Shown here piece after piece: positions 24,650 through 33,628 of a stretch of DNA of 44,565 bases (position 1 is the first letter of the stretch; every line of letters begins with the position of its first letter). The stretch covers positions 1 to 44,565 of the forward strand of contig NZ_ANOH01000189.1 in NCBI RefSeq assembly GCF_000346505.1, read 5' to 3'. This stretch comes from Aporhodopirellula sallentina SM41. Its GTDB lineage: Bacteria > Planctomycetota > Planctomycetia > Pirellulales > Pirellulaceae. The position numbers were made by a program, and so were the translations under genes. The notes beneath the pieces are model-generated. The model did no database searches. It was not told the origin of the DNA and saw only the letters and a program-made list of their open reading frames with translations.

Positions 24650-27523
24650 ATGATATTGCGTCGAGGCTACGAGTTCACGACCGGCTATCGATTGCAGGAG
24701 TACCTCGGCAAAGGTCAATTCGGCGAGGTTTGGCGGGCGTCCGGCCCCGGCGGAGTGTTATTGGCGGTGAAGTTCATCGATCTCGAAGGAGGTCGGGGGC
24801 AGAAGGAATACGAGGCGATCAAGCGGATTAAATCGATCCGTCACGCCAACCTGATGCCGATCACGGCGATTTGGAAGTTGGACGTCGAAGGGCAACTGAT
24901 CCCTGAGCCGCACAACGATGACGAACAAACCATTGACGCGATCGATATGGAATCGCGAGGGCAATCCGGGTTTGTCGTTACGGCCGGTTCCGAGCCCGCG
25001 ACGTTGGTGGTGGGGATGTCGCTCGGCGACGCGAGTCTCGAACGGTATCTGCCCGAAAAGGACGACCCCAATCCGCAGAGCCGAATTCCCGCGAGCGAAC
25101 TGTTGAAGTTCATGGAAGGGATCGCGCGCGGGATGGATTACCTGAATTCTCCGGTGCACGACTTTGGTAAAGGTCCGGTGTCGCTGCAGCACTGTGATGT
25201 GAAGCCAGCGAACATTGTGCTGATTGGTGATTCGGCTGTGCTGTGCGATTTCGGGCTCGCTAGAATCCTGTCTCGCAACCAAGTCACCGCCACCGATCCG
25301 TCGGGAACGCCCGCGTACATGTCGCCCGAGGCGATCGAAGGGAAACCGTCGCGCACGAGCGATCAGTACTCGCTCGCTGTGACCTATTATCACCTTCGCA
25401 CCGGCACGTTGCCTGTCGACAGCAATAGTGTTCACGGCGTTCTGCAGGCTCATATGTCAGGCCGACTCGACTTCGGTCGATGCGGTGAAGCGGAGCGTGC
25501 GGTGCTCCGGCGGGCGACCAATCGCGATTGGCGGCAGCGTTTCGAGAGCAACTCGCATTTCATCAGCACAATCCGGGACGTGATGGTAAAGTCCGGCGAG
25601 CTTTCGGCAGGACAACAACGACATCCTTTTGTCGAGCCGAGGGAACACCGCAAAGCAAGTGGACCGTCCGGTCCCGCCGCCCGCGGGATCGAAACATACG
25701 ATCAAGAAGATTTGACCGACGGCGTCGTCAAGCATAGCAAGGGAGGCAGTCCGATCCTCACCGGTGCGCATGCCGATGATGCGTCGCATGACACCTATGT
25801 GGCGCAGTTTCCTGCAAACCAGACTGCGGACCTGCAGCCAAACTTTGACGCCGACGAGGTTCGGGCGGTGATGAATCCCGGCGAGACCGGGGCGAGTCAC
25901 GCGCTGGCGTCGGATGGTCCACGCGACGCATTCCAGTTCGGTCATGCCGTATCCGACGAACCGGCAACAGCGAGCCCGCATAATTGGAGGAAAATCGCAG
26001 GTTCAGGGGGGGCAATTCTTGCGGTTGTGCTCGCCGCGATGTGGTGGATGCGGCCTACGGACGATGCCCCGCCTGTCCCAGTTCCGATTTTGGAGATCGG
26101 CGATGATTTGGAGCAAACCAAAAAAATGTTTGCGACCTTTGTGGATCAGCATCCGTCGTTTTTAATCGTCGAACCGAAAACGATCGACGCCCATCGTGAC
26201 GCGGTTGAATCCATGCTGCCAATAAAAGTTGGTGGCCCCTTTGTAACGACGGGATACGATTCGAAACCGAAACGATGGGGCGTGGTGCCGTCAAAAGCGA
26301 ACGAAAACGCCAGCAAACCAAACGCGAAGGATGCGAGCGACGCCACGGTTGCTGATCTGTTTCCCTCTGCGGACATAGTCGACGCGGCCATTGACGATCT
26401 CGGTGAGACCGTTCTCTACGCGAACGCGGTACGCATGTCCGCCAACGGCGAGTGGTTGTACGTCGGTGCCGGAGAGAGTTTGTTCGCGTGGCGCACGCAA
26501 ACGTTGATTACCAATCAGGTGGATGAGTTTCCGGTGCCTCCGAGTCGACGTTGGGATTTCGATGCCAACGTGGTCGCGGTCGCGGTTCATCCTAAAAACC
26601 CAACGCTCGCCGTGGTGTCGCTCGAGGAGCCCGTTTTGGAGGTGGTCGATGCGAGCAGCGAGTCGGCGACAGATTCGGTCGCCCGCTCAGAGGTCAACGA
26701 CATCGTAAAGGACCTGTGTTTCGTCGCGTCGGGCGCGGCGATCGTTGTGCAATTCGAATATGGCGAAATGGCAGCACTGAGATGGGACAACTTGATCGGA
26801 AACGACGGCACCACCGCGGCAGTACCGACGACGCCGTTCGACGTCCGGGATTGCCGCGTCATGTTTCCGAAACCGGATCCTGCATCAAAGCAAATTTGGA
26901 TCGGCCACGCGAACGGAATGTTAACCAAGCATCGCATCGAAATGGGTGAACAACTCGAACTCGAGTCGGTGGTGTTGATCGATACGATTGCTCAAAAGGG
27001 CATCAGCGCGATCGATGCCGTGTACGACACCGAGGGAAACGACACCGTGATCCTGTCCGGTTCCATCGACGAATCAATTGCGTTGACGACGCCCAATGGC
27101 GAGAACGTGGACGCGCCCATGCTGTCGACCGTTGTTCCGCTCAGCAGCGGTCCGGTTCGAAGTGTTGCGTTATCGGCCGATGGCGATTGGTTTGTCGCGG
27201 GAGCGGATGGAGCGGTGTGGGTCGGCCACGTCGAACATCCACATGACTACTTGACGCGCCTGGAAGTTGGAAATGTGTCGGCAGAGAGTTTATTGATTGA
27301 CGAGCAGAACGACGTGCTTATTGTCGGTCGAGGTGACGGAAAGATATCGGTGTTCCATTGGACTCATGTCCGGTTACGTTCTTTGTTGCCCACAAATCGG
27401 CCCGATGATCAAATGAAAGAACGAGACAAGCTCCCGTCACCGCCGGCGAGTCGGTTGACGTTTCAAGGAAACGGGGTCTTTCATTCGATTCCGACCAGGA
27501 CATCGTTCAGCCTGGGAAGATGA
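24650..27523 (+). CDS. Transmembrane Ser/Thr protein kinase with propeller-like extracellular domain
   Basis: The protein has about 957 residues from ATG 24650. The frame extends upstream to a TTG at 24599, but the kinase fold starts right after this ATG. The kinase domain (~8-310) has the glycine loop GKGQFGEV (20-27), Lys41, catalytic HCDVKPAN (181-188), DFG (200-202) and SGTPAYMSPE (218-227). It therefore looks active and is of the Hanks type. A disordered region (~320-445) is followed by one TM segment (~449-467). The C-terminal ~480 residues contain WD40/YVTN-like repeats (SANGEWLYVGAGESLFAW, SADGDWFVAGADGAVWVG, LIVGRGDGKISVFHW) outside the membrane. It probably senses an external ligand. 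The 3' end overlaps the convergent vWA gene by 43 bases. Confidence 0.92.
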   Translation: MILRRGYEFTTGYRLQEYLGKGQFGEVWRASGPGGVLLAVKFIDLEGGRGQKEYEAIKRIKSIRHANLMPITAIWKLDVEGQLIPEPHNDDEQTIDAIDMESRGQSGFVVTAGSEPATLVVGMSLGDASLERYLPEKDDPNPQSRIPASELLKFMEGIARGMDYLNSPVHDFGKGPVSLQHCDVKPANIVLIGDSAVLCDFGLARILSRNQVTATDPSGTPAYMSPEAIEGKPSRTSDQYSLAVTYYHLRTGTLPVDSNSVHGVLQAHMSGRLDFGRCGEAERAVLRRATNRDWRQRFESNSHFISTIRDVMVKSGELSAGQQRHPFVEPREHRKASGPSGPAARGIETYDQEDLTDGVVKHSKGGSPILTGAHADDASHDTYVAQFPANQTADLQPNFDADEVRAVMNPGETGASHALASDGPRDAFQFGHAVSDEPATASPHNWRKIAGSGGAILAVVLAAMWWMRPTDDAPPVPVPILEIGDDLEQTKKMFATFVDQHPSFLIVEPKTIDAHRDAVESMLPIKVGGPFVTTGYDSKPKRWGVVPSKANENASKPNAKDASDATVADLFPSADIVDAAIDDLGETVLYANAVRMSANGEWLYVGAGESLFAWRTQTLITNQVDEFPVPPSRRWDFDANVVAVAVHPKNPTLAVVSLEEPVLEVVDASSESATDSVARSEVNDIVKDLCFVASGAAIVVQFEYGEMAALRWDNLIGNDGTTAAVPTTPFDVRDCRVMFPKPDPASKQIWIGHANGMLTKHRIEMGEQLELESVVLIDTIAQKGISAIDAVYDTEGNDTVILSGSIDESIALTTPNGENVDAPMLSTVVPLSSGPVRSVALSADGDWFVAGADGAVWVGHVEHPHDYLTRLEVGNVSAESLLIDEQNDVLIVGRGDGKISVFHWTHVRLRSLLPTNRPDDQMKERDKLPSPPASRLTFQGNGVFHSIPTRTSFSLGR

Positions 27524-29496
27524 TTGTGGCGAGTCGTCTTGGTTTGTTCGTCCCATTGCAGCCAACGTCGCAGCAGATCGGATTCAGGACGTTCGGGCCA
27601 ACCGGATAGCAAGGCGATCACGTGTTCACGCGAACGTTGAGGATCGACACTACTCGCATCGATTCCCCAATCACCCGCGTACAAACCGGACAACATCCAG
27701 TGTCCCCGTGCTTGGGTTTCTTCGGGCATCCCCGGTGCGATCATTTGCCGGTAGATTTCGATCGCGGCATCAAAATCTTTTCGCGCGATCAGGCGATAGT
27801 CTGCTTCGATTTCCAGTTGCAGAGCGGACGATTTGATTTCTTCTTTTCTTTGATCGGCCAACCGAAGCGCTGACCGGCACTGCTTCATTGCCTCCTTTGC
27901 TTGGTCCTGCTCGCCGGCACGAAAGTAGGACGAGGCTTGATTGAACGCGACGTTCGCCAGCAACCAGTTCGCCATCGGATTGGCCGGTTCGATCTGGATC
28001 GCTAGCGACGCTGCGGCTTTCGCCTGAGCCAGCATTCGGTCGGATTCGTCGCTTCCGATCGGAAGACCGAGGGCCTGTTCGAGAGCCCCCATCGCGGTTA
28101 GCAAATTCTTGACCAACGGCGGGTTCGATGAGACCGACGCGAGCCATTGATTACTGTTCCCCTTCTTTAACACCTGGTTGGCAAATTGAGAAAAGACCGC
28201 GTCCGCTCCAGGGGATTTAGCTGCTGCGGAAAGCACAACGTTCGCCAGACCATCGGGCGAGCCGTTGTGGGAGACTCGCACGATCGGACGACCGTCGTTT
28301 TTGCGGAAGGCAACTGAGGTGATTGCGGGATTGTCTTGAATCCTTCCCCATACGATGTAGTCGACACGCATGCGGGCGGCCAATCCGCGAAGGGCCTCGG
28401 GGCCATTGAGCCCTTCGGCTCGCATTCTACGAACCTGTTTCTCGACATCGAGAACGCTTTTGACGCGAATTCCTGGGATCGTTGAGAACTGCGACGCGAG
28501 AGCGGTCGCGACTTGGGTAGCGGGACGGTCGGGGCCGAACGCCATGCTGTCGAAGGGTTCATGCGGCAACACGGCGATCCGAACGACCTGCTGATTCGCC
28601 GATGGCTGTTGGTATCCCGATAGATCGGTCTGCGTGATGGGCTCAATCGCGGTGAACTCGGGTTGCGGTTGGCGTGCGACTCCTGCGAGCGCCTCGCGGA
28701 TGACGGGATAGGACAGGTCGAGCACCATGCCGCCGGTTTGCGAAGCCAACCGGTCCATCACACGCCGTGTTTGGCCGATCGAGGTTTGGTAGGACTCCTT
28801 GGTATCGCTCGTGCTCGTGCAAAGGACACAGTGGATCTGTATTCCACGTTGGGATGCGAGTGATATGAGAAGATCGTCGGCGAAACGACGGGATGCTTTG
28901 GGGAATGCATCGTCTCGATACGTGATGTCATAGGGTGGTGCGTCACCGAATAGCAGAATCCACTTCGACACCGTCGGGTCTTCGCTCCACGGCAATCGCG
29001 TGATCGCCTCATGGAGTCCGAGATCCATCAACTCGTAGAAGAACGGCGCACCGCTTTCGGGACGCAATCGTTCGATCGCGCGGGTGATTGTCGGCTCATC
29101 CGAAACGAACTCGGCGAGAGGCGTTTCTACTTCACCGGAAGGCGATCCTGCATCGCGGTAGATCACCAACGCCACTCGCACCTCTTCGCCACGAAGGCGA
29201 CGCAGGTCCGCGATCATTCGGTGGATGCTCTGCCGGACCCCTGACAATTCGTCGGTCATCGAGTTGGTGCCATCGACAACAATCGCTACCTCCAATTCGG
29301 TCTTTTGTTCGGCGACGTCAAGGAAATTGCGTTGCAGCAAACCCATCGTTTTCCGCTTTGGAACGGAAACCGGAGAGAACATCGTTTGCATTGCGGCGGA
29401 GACAACCGGTTCGGGTTCATCCGCACGGATCCGAGCCTCCGAAGTCAGCAGCAGTATCGTGGCGAGAGATAGAAAGGACTTTTGCAAACTGGTCAT
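27481..29496 (-). CDS. Secreted von Willebrand factor A / TPR protein
   Basis: The protein has about 671 residues from ATG 29496, chosen because a signal peptide follows (SLQKSFLSLATILLLTSEARIRA). The frame is open further upstream to about 29769 but overlaps the divergent gene and lacks signal features. A vWA domain (~66-270) has a MIDAS-like DGTNS at 75-79 (Thr in place of the first Ser) and LLFGDAPPYD. A middle region (~290-430: VRIAVLPHEPFDS ... IVWGRI) resembles CsgG/FlgO/TolB-N type domains. The C-terminal part (~490-640) has TPR-like helices and ends in a chain rich in Arg/Trp. It is divergent from the metacaspase gene with 117 bases between them and overlaps the kinase 3' end. A metal-dependent protein-protein adhesion role in the periplasm is inferred. 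Confidence 0.85.
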   Translation of the reverse strand: MTSLQKSFLSLATILLLTSEARIRADEPEPVVSAAMQTMFSPVSVPKRKTMGLLQRNFLDVAEQKTELEVAIVVDGTNSMTDELSGVRQSIHRMIADLRRLRGEEVRVALVIYRDAGSPSGEVETPLAEFVSDEPTITRAIERLRPESGAPFFYELMDLGLHEAITRLPWSEDPTVSKWILLFGDAPPYDITYRDDAFPKASRRFADDLLISLASQRGIQIHCVLCTSTSDTKESYQTSIGQTRRVMDRLASQTGGMVLDLSYPVIREALAGVARQPQPEFTAIEPITQTDLSGYQQPSANQQVVRIAVLPHEPFDSMAFGPDRPATQVATALASQFSTIPGIRVKSVLDVEKQVRRMRAEGLNGPEALRGLAARMRVDYIVWGRIQDNPAITSVAFRKNDGRPIVRVSHNGSPDGLANVVLSAAAKSPGADAVFSQFANQVLKKGNSNQWLASVSSNPPLVKNLLTAMGALEQALGLPIGSDESDRMLAQAKAAASLAIQIEPANPMANWLLANVAFNQASSYFRAGEQDQAKEAMKQCRSALRLADQRKEEIKSSALQLEIEADYRLIARKDFDAAIEIYRQMIAPGMPEETQARGHWMLSGLYAGDWGIDASSVDPQRSREHVIALLSGWPERPESDLLRRWLQWDEQTKTTRHNHLPRLNDVLVGIE

Positions 29497-29613
29497 GGCA
29501 CGAACCGCATCGTGAATGAGGAAGTGGCGTTGCTCCATCCGTTTGGCGGGGAAAACGCTCTCTACATAGGGTATCATAGCAGGCGACTGCAACGTTTCTG
29601 TACTGAGGGATTC
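29497..29613. promoter_or_regulatory. Divergent promoter region, vWA and metacaspase genes
   Basis: The 117 bases between the two signal-peptide starts should hold both promoters, suggesting co-regulation. No consensus boxes were identified. Confidence 0.4.
29605..29610 (+). promoter_or_regulatory. Shine-Dalgarno GAGGGA deciding start at 29614
   Basis: GAGGGA precedes ATG 29614 by 3 bases (5 from GAGG) and is followed by a signal peptide. This supports 29614 over upstream in-frame codons. Confidence 0.65.
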
Positions 29614-32600
29614 ATGCGAATTTTCATTTGCCGCGTATTGCCTGTCGCTCTGTTGGTGGGCGCAAACGTTCAACCCGCACGCTGTCAGTCGACCAATGTG
29701 AACCGGTTTGAAAGGGCAACACTTCCGCACGAAAGTCGACTGCCCTCGGATCCGCGGTCGAAGAACCAAACTGCAATGCCAATAAGCTCAAATTTGCCGA
29801 GCGAGTCACTGTTGCCGGCAACCGGTCGAGTTGCACGGCTGACCCAACCGCCGTTTGGAAACCGCGATGAACCGTTAGAGTCGACAAACAGCGGCGAACG
29901 TCCGAACCAGCACCTCAACAATACGCCGGTAACGATGCCGCCTGAGTCGAGTTTGCCGGGGCAGTTCGTCGGCGATCTACCCGGCGATGACGCGGCCTCC
30001 GGCAATGAGCCCCTTTCCGGCAATGACGATACTGCCGTCCCTCGTGACTCACGGGCGAGAACGGACGTGGGGGACGGGGAGGAACGCGAAACGAATGCCG
30101 ACGATCGTTTCGATCAGGAAATGATGGGAGAAGATCGGCCTATCTTGCGTCTGAATTACGCCGGTCATACCGGACGAATCCGAACGATTGCGATCAGTGA
30201 TGACGGAGACCGCTTGGTGACGGGCGGTGATGACAAGGATGCACATGTTTGGCAAAGAGACCCTCGGGACAATCGAAAGTGGATTCATCAACGTGCAATT
30301 CGTTGGCAAGTTTGGCGTGGCCCACGCGGGGCGATTTATGACACCGATATCTCGAGCAACCGCGTGGCCTTGGCCGGCTACGGTGCAATGGGAGGAACCG
30401 GAGAAGTATGGGTGGCCCGTTTGTCAAACGGCAAATGGATTCGAACGCTGTTCGACTATGAGAACGCACATCGGCAGGCGGTTGATACTGTCGCGTGGGC
30501 TGATGATGGGAAGAGACTCGCGTCGGCTGATTTAGCGGGACGCGTTGTTGTTTGGCAACCCGATCAGTCGACCGGCCTGTGGAAATCACTCAACGTCGTC
30601 GACGAAGATCGAGGTCGCTTGAGCGAGTCGGATGCAAACCGACTTCGTAGCTTCCGTGGTTTTCATCCATTGGTATGGTCAGGCGATGAGATCGTGTCTG
30701 CCCACTTTGTGCGTTTTCATTCCGGGGCGGTCCCATACCCGGTCTGGCAATTGAAGGCCACACGATCGGATGGCGAACGCACGCGAATGGTTTCCTCGGC
30801 CGAGATACCCGGGCTGATTACCGACCTCGATGTTTCCGGTGATGGCAACACGGTTGCCGCGGCGTGTTATTCCACTCGCAGCGTACGGGTCTATCAGAAA
30901 TCTCCCGCGGGTGATTGGTCTGCCATGCGTGAAATATCGGTCCCGGGCCGACCGCTGTGGGTTCGGTTGCAATCCGATGGGACACATTTGATGATTGCGA
31001 CAGAAGCAGAATCTGGAGCCAAGCCGTTGTCTGCCTCGGTTTCAATTCATGATCTGCGATCCACGACATCGGCCGTGTTATCACAAGTGTCGCTAGCTGA
31101 AACACCATCGGCAGGAATTTTTGATCCGATCGAAGGAACGGTCATTCTCGCGGTTGGGGCGCGTTTGCAGATTCATTCGCTATCCGATGAAGGTGCAATG
31201 GCCCGGACACCGACTCAGATTATTCAAACACCGACATCGCCGATCACCCGCATCGCGGTGGCGAAAGGATCGGGAACGCCTCGCGTCGGGATTTCCCGAT
31301 CGAATGAGCAGGGCAAACGGATTGAGGAAGCGTTTGATCTTCGTCAGATGTCGCTCGATACACGCCGGGGCGATGATGAGAGTTTTGATGACGACGACTA
31401 CCTCACGCCGCAGCGACTTCCGCAAAAATGGTCGCTGCGTTCGTCCGCTGATGCAGTCAATACGTATGATTGGTATGTCGACGATTCGCGAGTCGGCCGA
31501 TTCGAACTCAATCCCAACCGTCATGGCAGACCGGTCTCGATTAGCACGTTCAATCCGCCCGAGGGCGAGGACGCGTTGTTGATCGTCGGGACCGATGGCA
31601 GCAACGGTGTCTACGTATACTCGATTGCAAAGAAGACAAATCAAAAGACGATTTCGACGCCCCGTTTAAAACGTTGGTTCCGTGGGCATTCCGGTGCGGT
31701 ACGTTCGACCTCTGCGACAGGCACCGGAGACTATTTGTTTTCAGGCGGAGACGATGGGTTGGTCAACGCATGGAACCTGAAGGACGTGTTGACCGCATCG
31801 GATGGCGTCAACCGGTGGGGTGGCGAACTCGATGCCGATGCAATCGTCGATGAGATCGACGAAGCCGGTCCGTGGTACTTTCGAGGAGTGCGAGTTGGTG
31901 ATCGATTGATGCGAATTTCTTGGCCGGGTGAAGATGGGAGCGACCGAGATGCGACCAAGCCCAATGAAATTCTGGACGCGTTGCAGAACGTTCCGTTGGA
32001 AACACAGGTTGTGTTTGAGTTCGAGCGTCAGGGGGAACTGATCGGTAGGTTCCAAATGTTTCCCGCGTGGTACCCGTTGGCGACAATAATGATTGATGCC
32101 CAGCGTGAGTGGGCGTTGTGGACGCCATCGGGGATCTATAACGCATCGCTGATGGGAAACCGGCGTTTTGGTTGGCAGCTCAACCGCGGGCTTGGCGAGG
32201 ATGTTGATTTCTACACGGCAGACCAATTCGAGAAATCGTTGGAACGTCCCAACGTCATGCGACGGCTGTTTGATGCCGGTAGTTTGGCCTCCGCGATGCG
32301 ATTGTCTGTAGGAGGAGGCCCGCCACCGGGAGAGAATGCGATCGTGAATCAAATTCGCACCCGCCCGCAAATCGAAATCGTAACGCCGGAAGATGGACAA
32401 ATTGTCCTAGGCGATTCGCTCGGTGTGACCGCACGTGTTGTCGAAACGCCCGGTGTGCCTCTGGCGATGGTTCGCGCATTCGTCGACGGAATTCCGGGCG
32501 AAGAAATTCGCCGCGATGTTGATGAGTTTGAATGGCGGTTCCGTTTGCCTCGTCAGGGAAGAATGGAACTGAAGGTGATCGCGGTTAGCGAAAGCGGTTC

Positions 32601-33432
32601 GTCGAGTTCCGAATCGATTTGGTTGTCGCGACCGAGTGAAGACATCGAGACGCCCACTCTGGTGAAGCCACGGATGCATGTTTTTGGGGTTGGCGTTGGC
32701 AAATACGCGGACGCCAATATTCAGTCGCTCGATTTCCCGGCGGCCGCCACGACAACGGTCGCCAATACGTTTCGTGACCTTGCGGGAAAGCACTACGAGG
32801 TAACGACGCAGCAATTGGTTGACCGCGACGCGACGCGTCCCTTGTTCAACATTTACGCCGAGGCAACCGTGCAACAGTTGCGAGAGAAGGTCGGTCCGGA
32901 CGATGTTGTCGTTCTTTACTTGTGTGGTCATGGACTGCGGGACCGTCGCACAGGCAGGTGGTATTTCGTGACCGCCGATGCGTCGTATCGCGATCTGATG
33001 GACGACCAATATCAGGACTGTCTATCGATGTCTGATTTGTCTCATTTCTCGAGTTTGCCGTGCCGAAAATTGGCCATTTTGGATTCGTGTCATAGTGGTG
33101 CGGTGCAAACGAGTCTTCGTGGCGACGATCTCAAGGCGGCGCTTCGTCATTTGCAACAGGACCGCGTCATCACACTGACCGCGAGCGAAGGCGGCGAGGA
33201 GGCAGCCGAAGTCGCCGAGACTGGGATGGGGCGATTTACATATCGATTCGTTGAAGCCCTCCGGGGTGCCGCGGACCAGGATGGCAACGGCATCGTTACG
33301 CTCGACGAGACGTATCGTTACGTCAGCGAGACCGTTTCCGCGGACGCGCGGGCTGACTCGATGCAACAACACCCCACAGCGAGTCCGGTCGATTTGATTC
33401 AGCGGCTCGATCTGCCGTTAACGTCGCTCTGA
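29614..33432 (+). CDS. Secreted WD40-metacaspase (peptidase C14 family)
   Basis: The protein has about 1272 residues with a signal peptide (RIFICRVLPVALLVGANVQPA). A Pro/Ser-rich N-terminus (~25-165) precedes WD40-type repeats (~170-730), clearest at YAGHTGRIRTIAISDDGDRL and FRGHSGAVRSTSATGTGDYL. A segment with PDZ-like GVRVGDRLMRIS (~750) and an Ig-like stretch (~910-1010) follow. The C-terminal caspase domain (~1025-1265) has catalytic His1106 in LCGHG and Cys1159 in DSCHSG, both canonical for metacaspases. An EF-hand-like loop DQDGNGIVTLDE lies near 1220 and could give calcium control. Cleavage after basic residues is expected from the family. The signal peptide places the enzyme outside the cytoplasm, which is unusual for a cell-death protease. 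Confidence 0.92.
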   Translation: MRIFICRVLPVALLVGANVQPARCQSTNVNRFERATLPHESRLPSDPRSKNQTAMPISSNLPSESLLPATGRVARLTQPPFGNRDEPLESTNSGERPNQHLNNTPVTMPPESSLPGQFVGDLPGDDAASGNEPLSGNDDTAVPRDSRARTDVGDGEERETNADDRFDQEMMGEDRPILRLNYAGHTGRIRTIAISDDGDRLVTGGDDKDAHVWQRDPRDNRKWIHQRAIRWQVWRGPRGAIYDTDISSNRVALAGYGAMGGTGEVWVARLSNGKWIRTLFDYENAHRQAVDTVAWADDGKRLASADLAGRVVVWQPDQSTGLWKSLNVVDEDRGRLSESDANRLRSFRGFHPLVWSGDEIVSAHFVRFHSGAVPYPVWQLKATRSDGERTRMVSSAEIPGLITDLDVSGDGNTVAAACYSTRSVRVYQKSPAGDWSAMREISVPGRPLWVRLQSDGTHLMIATEAESGAKPLSASVSIHDLRSTTSAVLSQVSLAETPSAGIFDPIEGTVILAVGARLQIHSLSDEGAMARTPTQIIQTPTSPITRIAVAKGSGTPRVGISRSNEQGKRIEEAFDLRQMSLDTRRGDDESFDDDDYLTPQRLPQKWSLRSSADAVNTYDWYVDDSRVGRFELNPNRHGRPVSISTFNPPEGEDALLIVGTDGSNGVYVYSIAKKTNQKTISTPRLKRWFRGHSGAVRSTSATGTGDYLFSGGDDGLVNAWNLKDVLTASDGVNRWGGELDADAIVDEIDEAGPWYFRGVRVGDRLMRISWPGEDGSDRDATKPNEILDALQNVPLETQVVFEFERQGELIGRFQMFPAWYPLATIMIDAQREWALWTPSGIYNASLMGNRRFGWQLNRGLGEDVDFYTADQFEKSLERPNVMRRLFDAGSLASAMRLSVGGGPPPGENAIVNQIRTRPQIEIVTPEDGQIVLGDSLGVTARVVETPGVPLAMVRAFVDGIPGEEIRRDVDEFEWRFRLPRQGRMELKVIAVSESGSSSSESIWLSRPSEDIETPTLVKPRMHVFGVGVGKYADANIQSLDFPAAATTTVANTFRDLAGKHYEVTTQQLVDRDATRPLFNIYAEATVQQLREKVGPDDVVVLYLCGHGLRDRRTGRWYFVTADASYRDLMDDQYQDCLSMSDLSHFSSLPCRKLAILDSCHSGAVQTSLRGDDLKAALRHLQQDRVITLTASEGGEEAAEVAETGMGRFTYRFVEALRGAADQDGNGIVTLDETYRYVSETVSADARADSMQQHPTASPVDLIQRLDLPLTSL

Positions 33433-33628
33433 ACCGTCAATGCTTACCAGCCTTCGCTAAAGTTCGGATCCGGAACAGCTTTCGAATAAAGTGGTGGATT
33501 GGCAAAGTTGACCGGTTTTCCGGGTTGTTTTGATTGCTCCTCTAAAACGGGGGGTGTCGATATTAACGTCACAACGCTGTTGTATCTCAGCCGCAGCGGC
33601 AAGTGTGACGCTTTATCGAGGGTGGACT

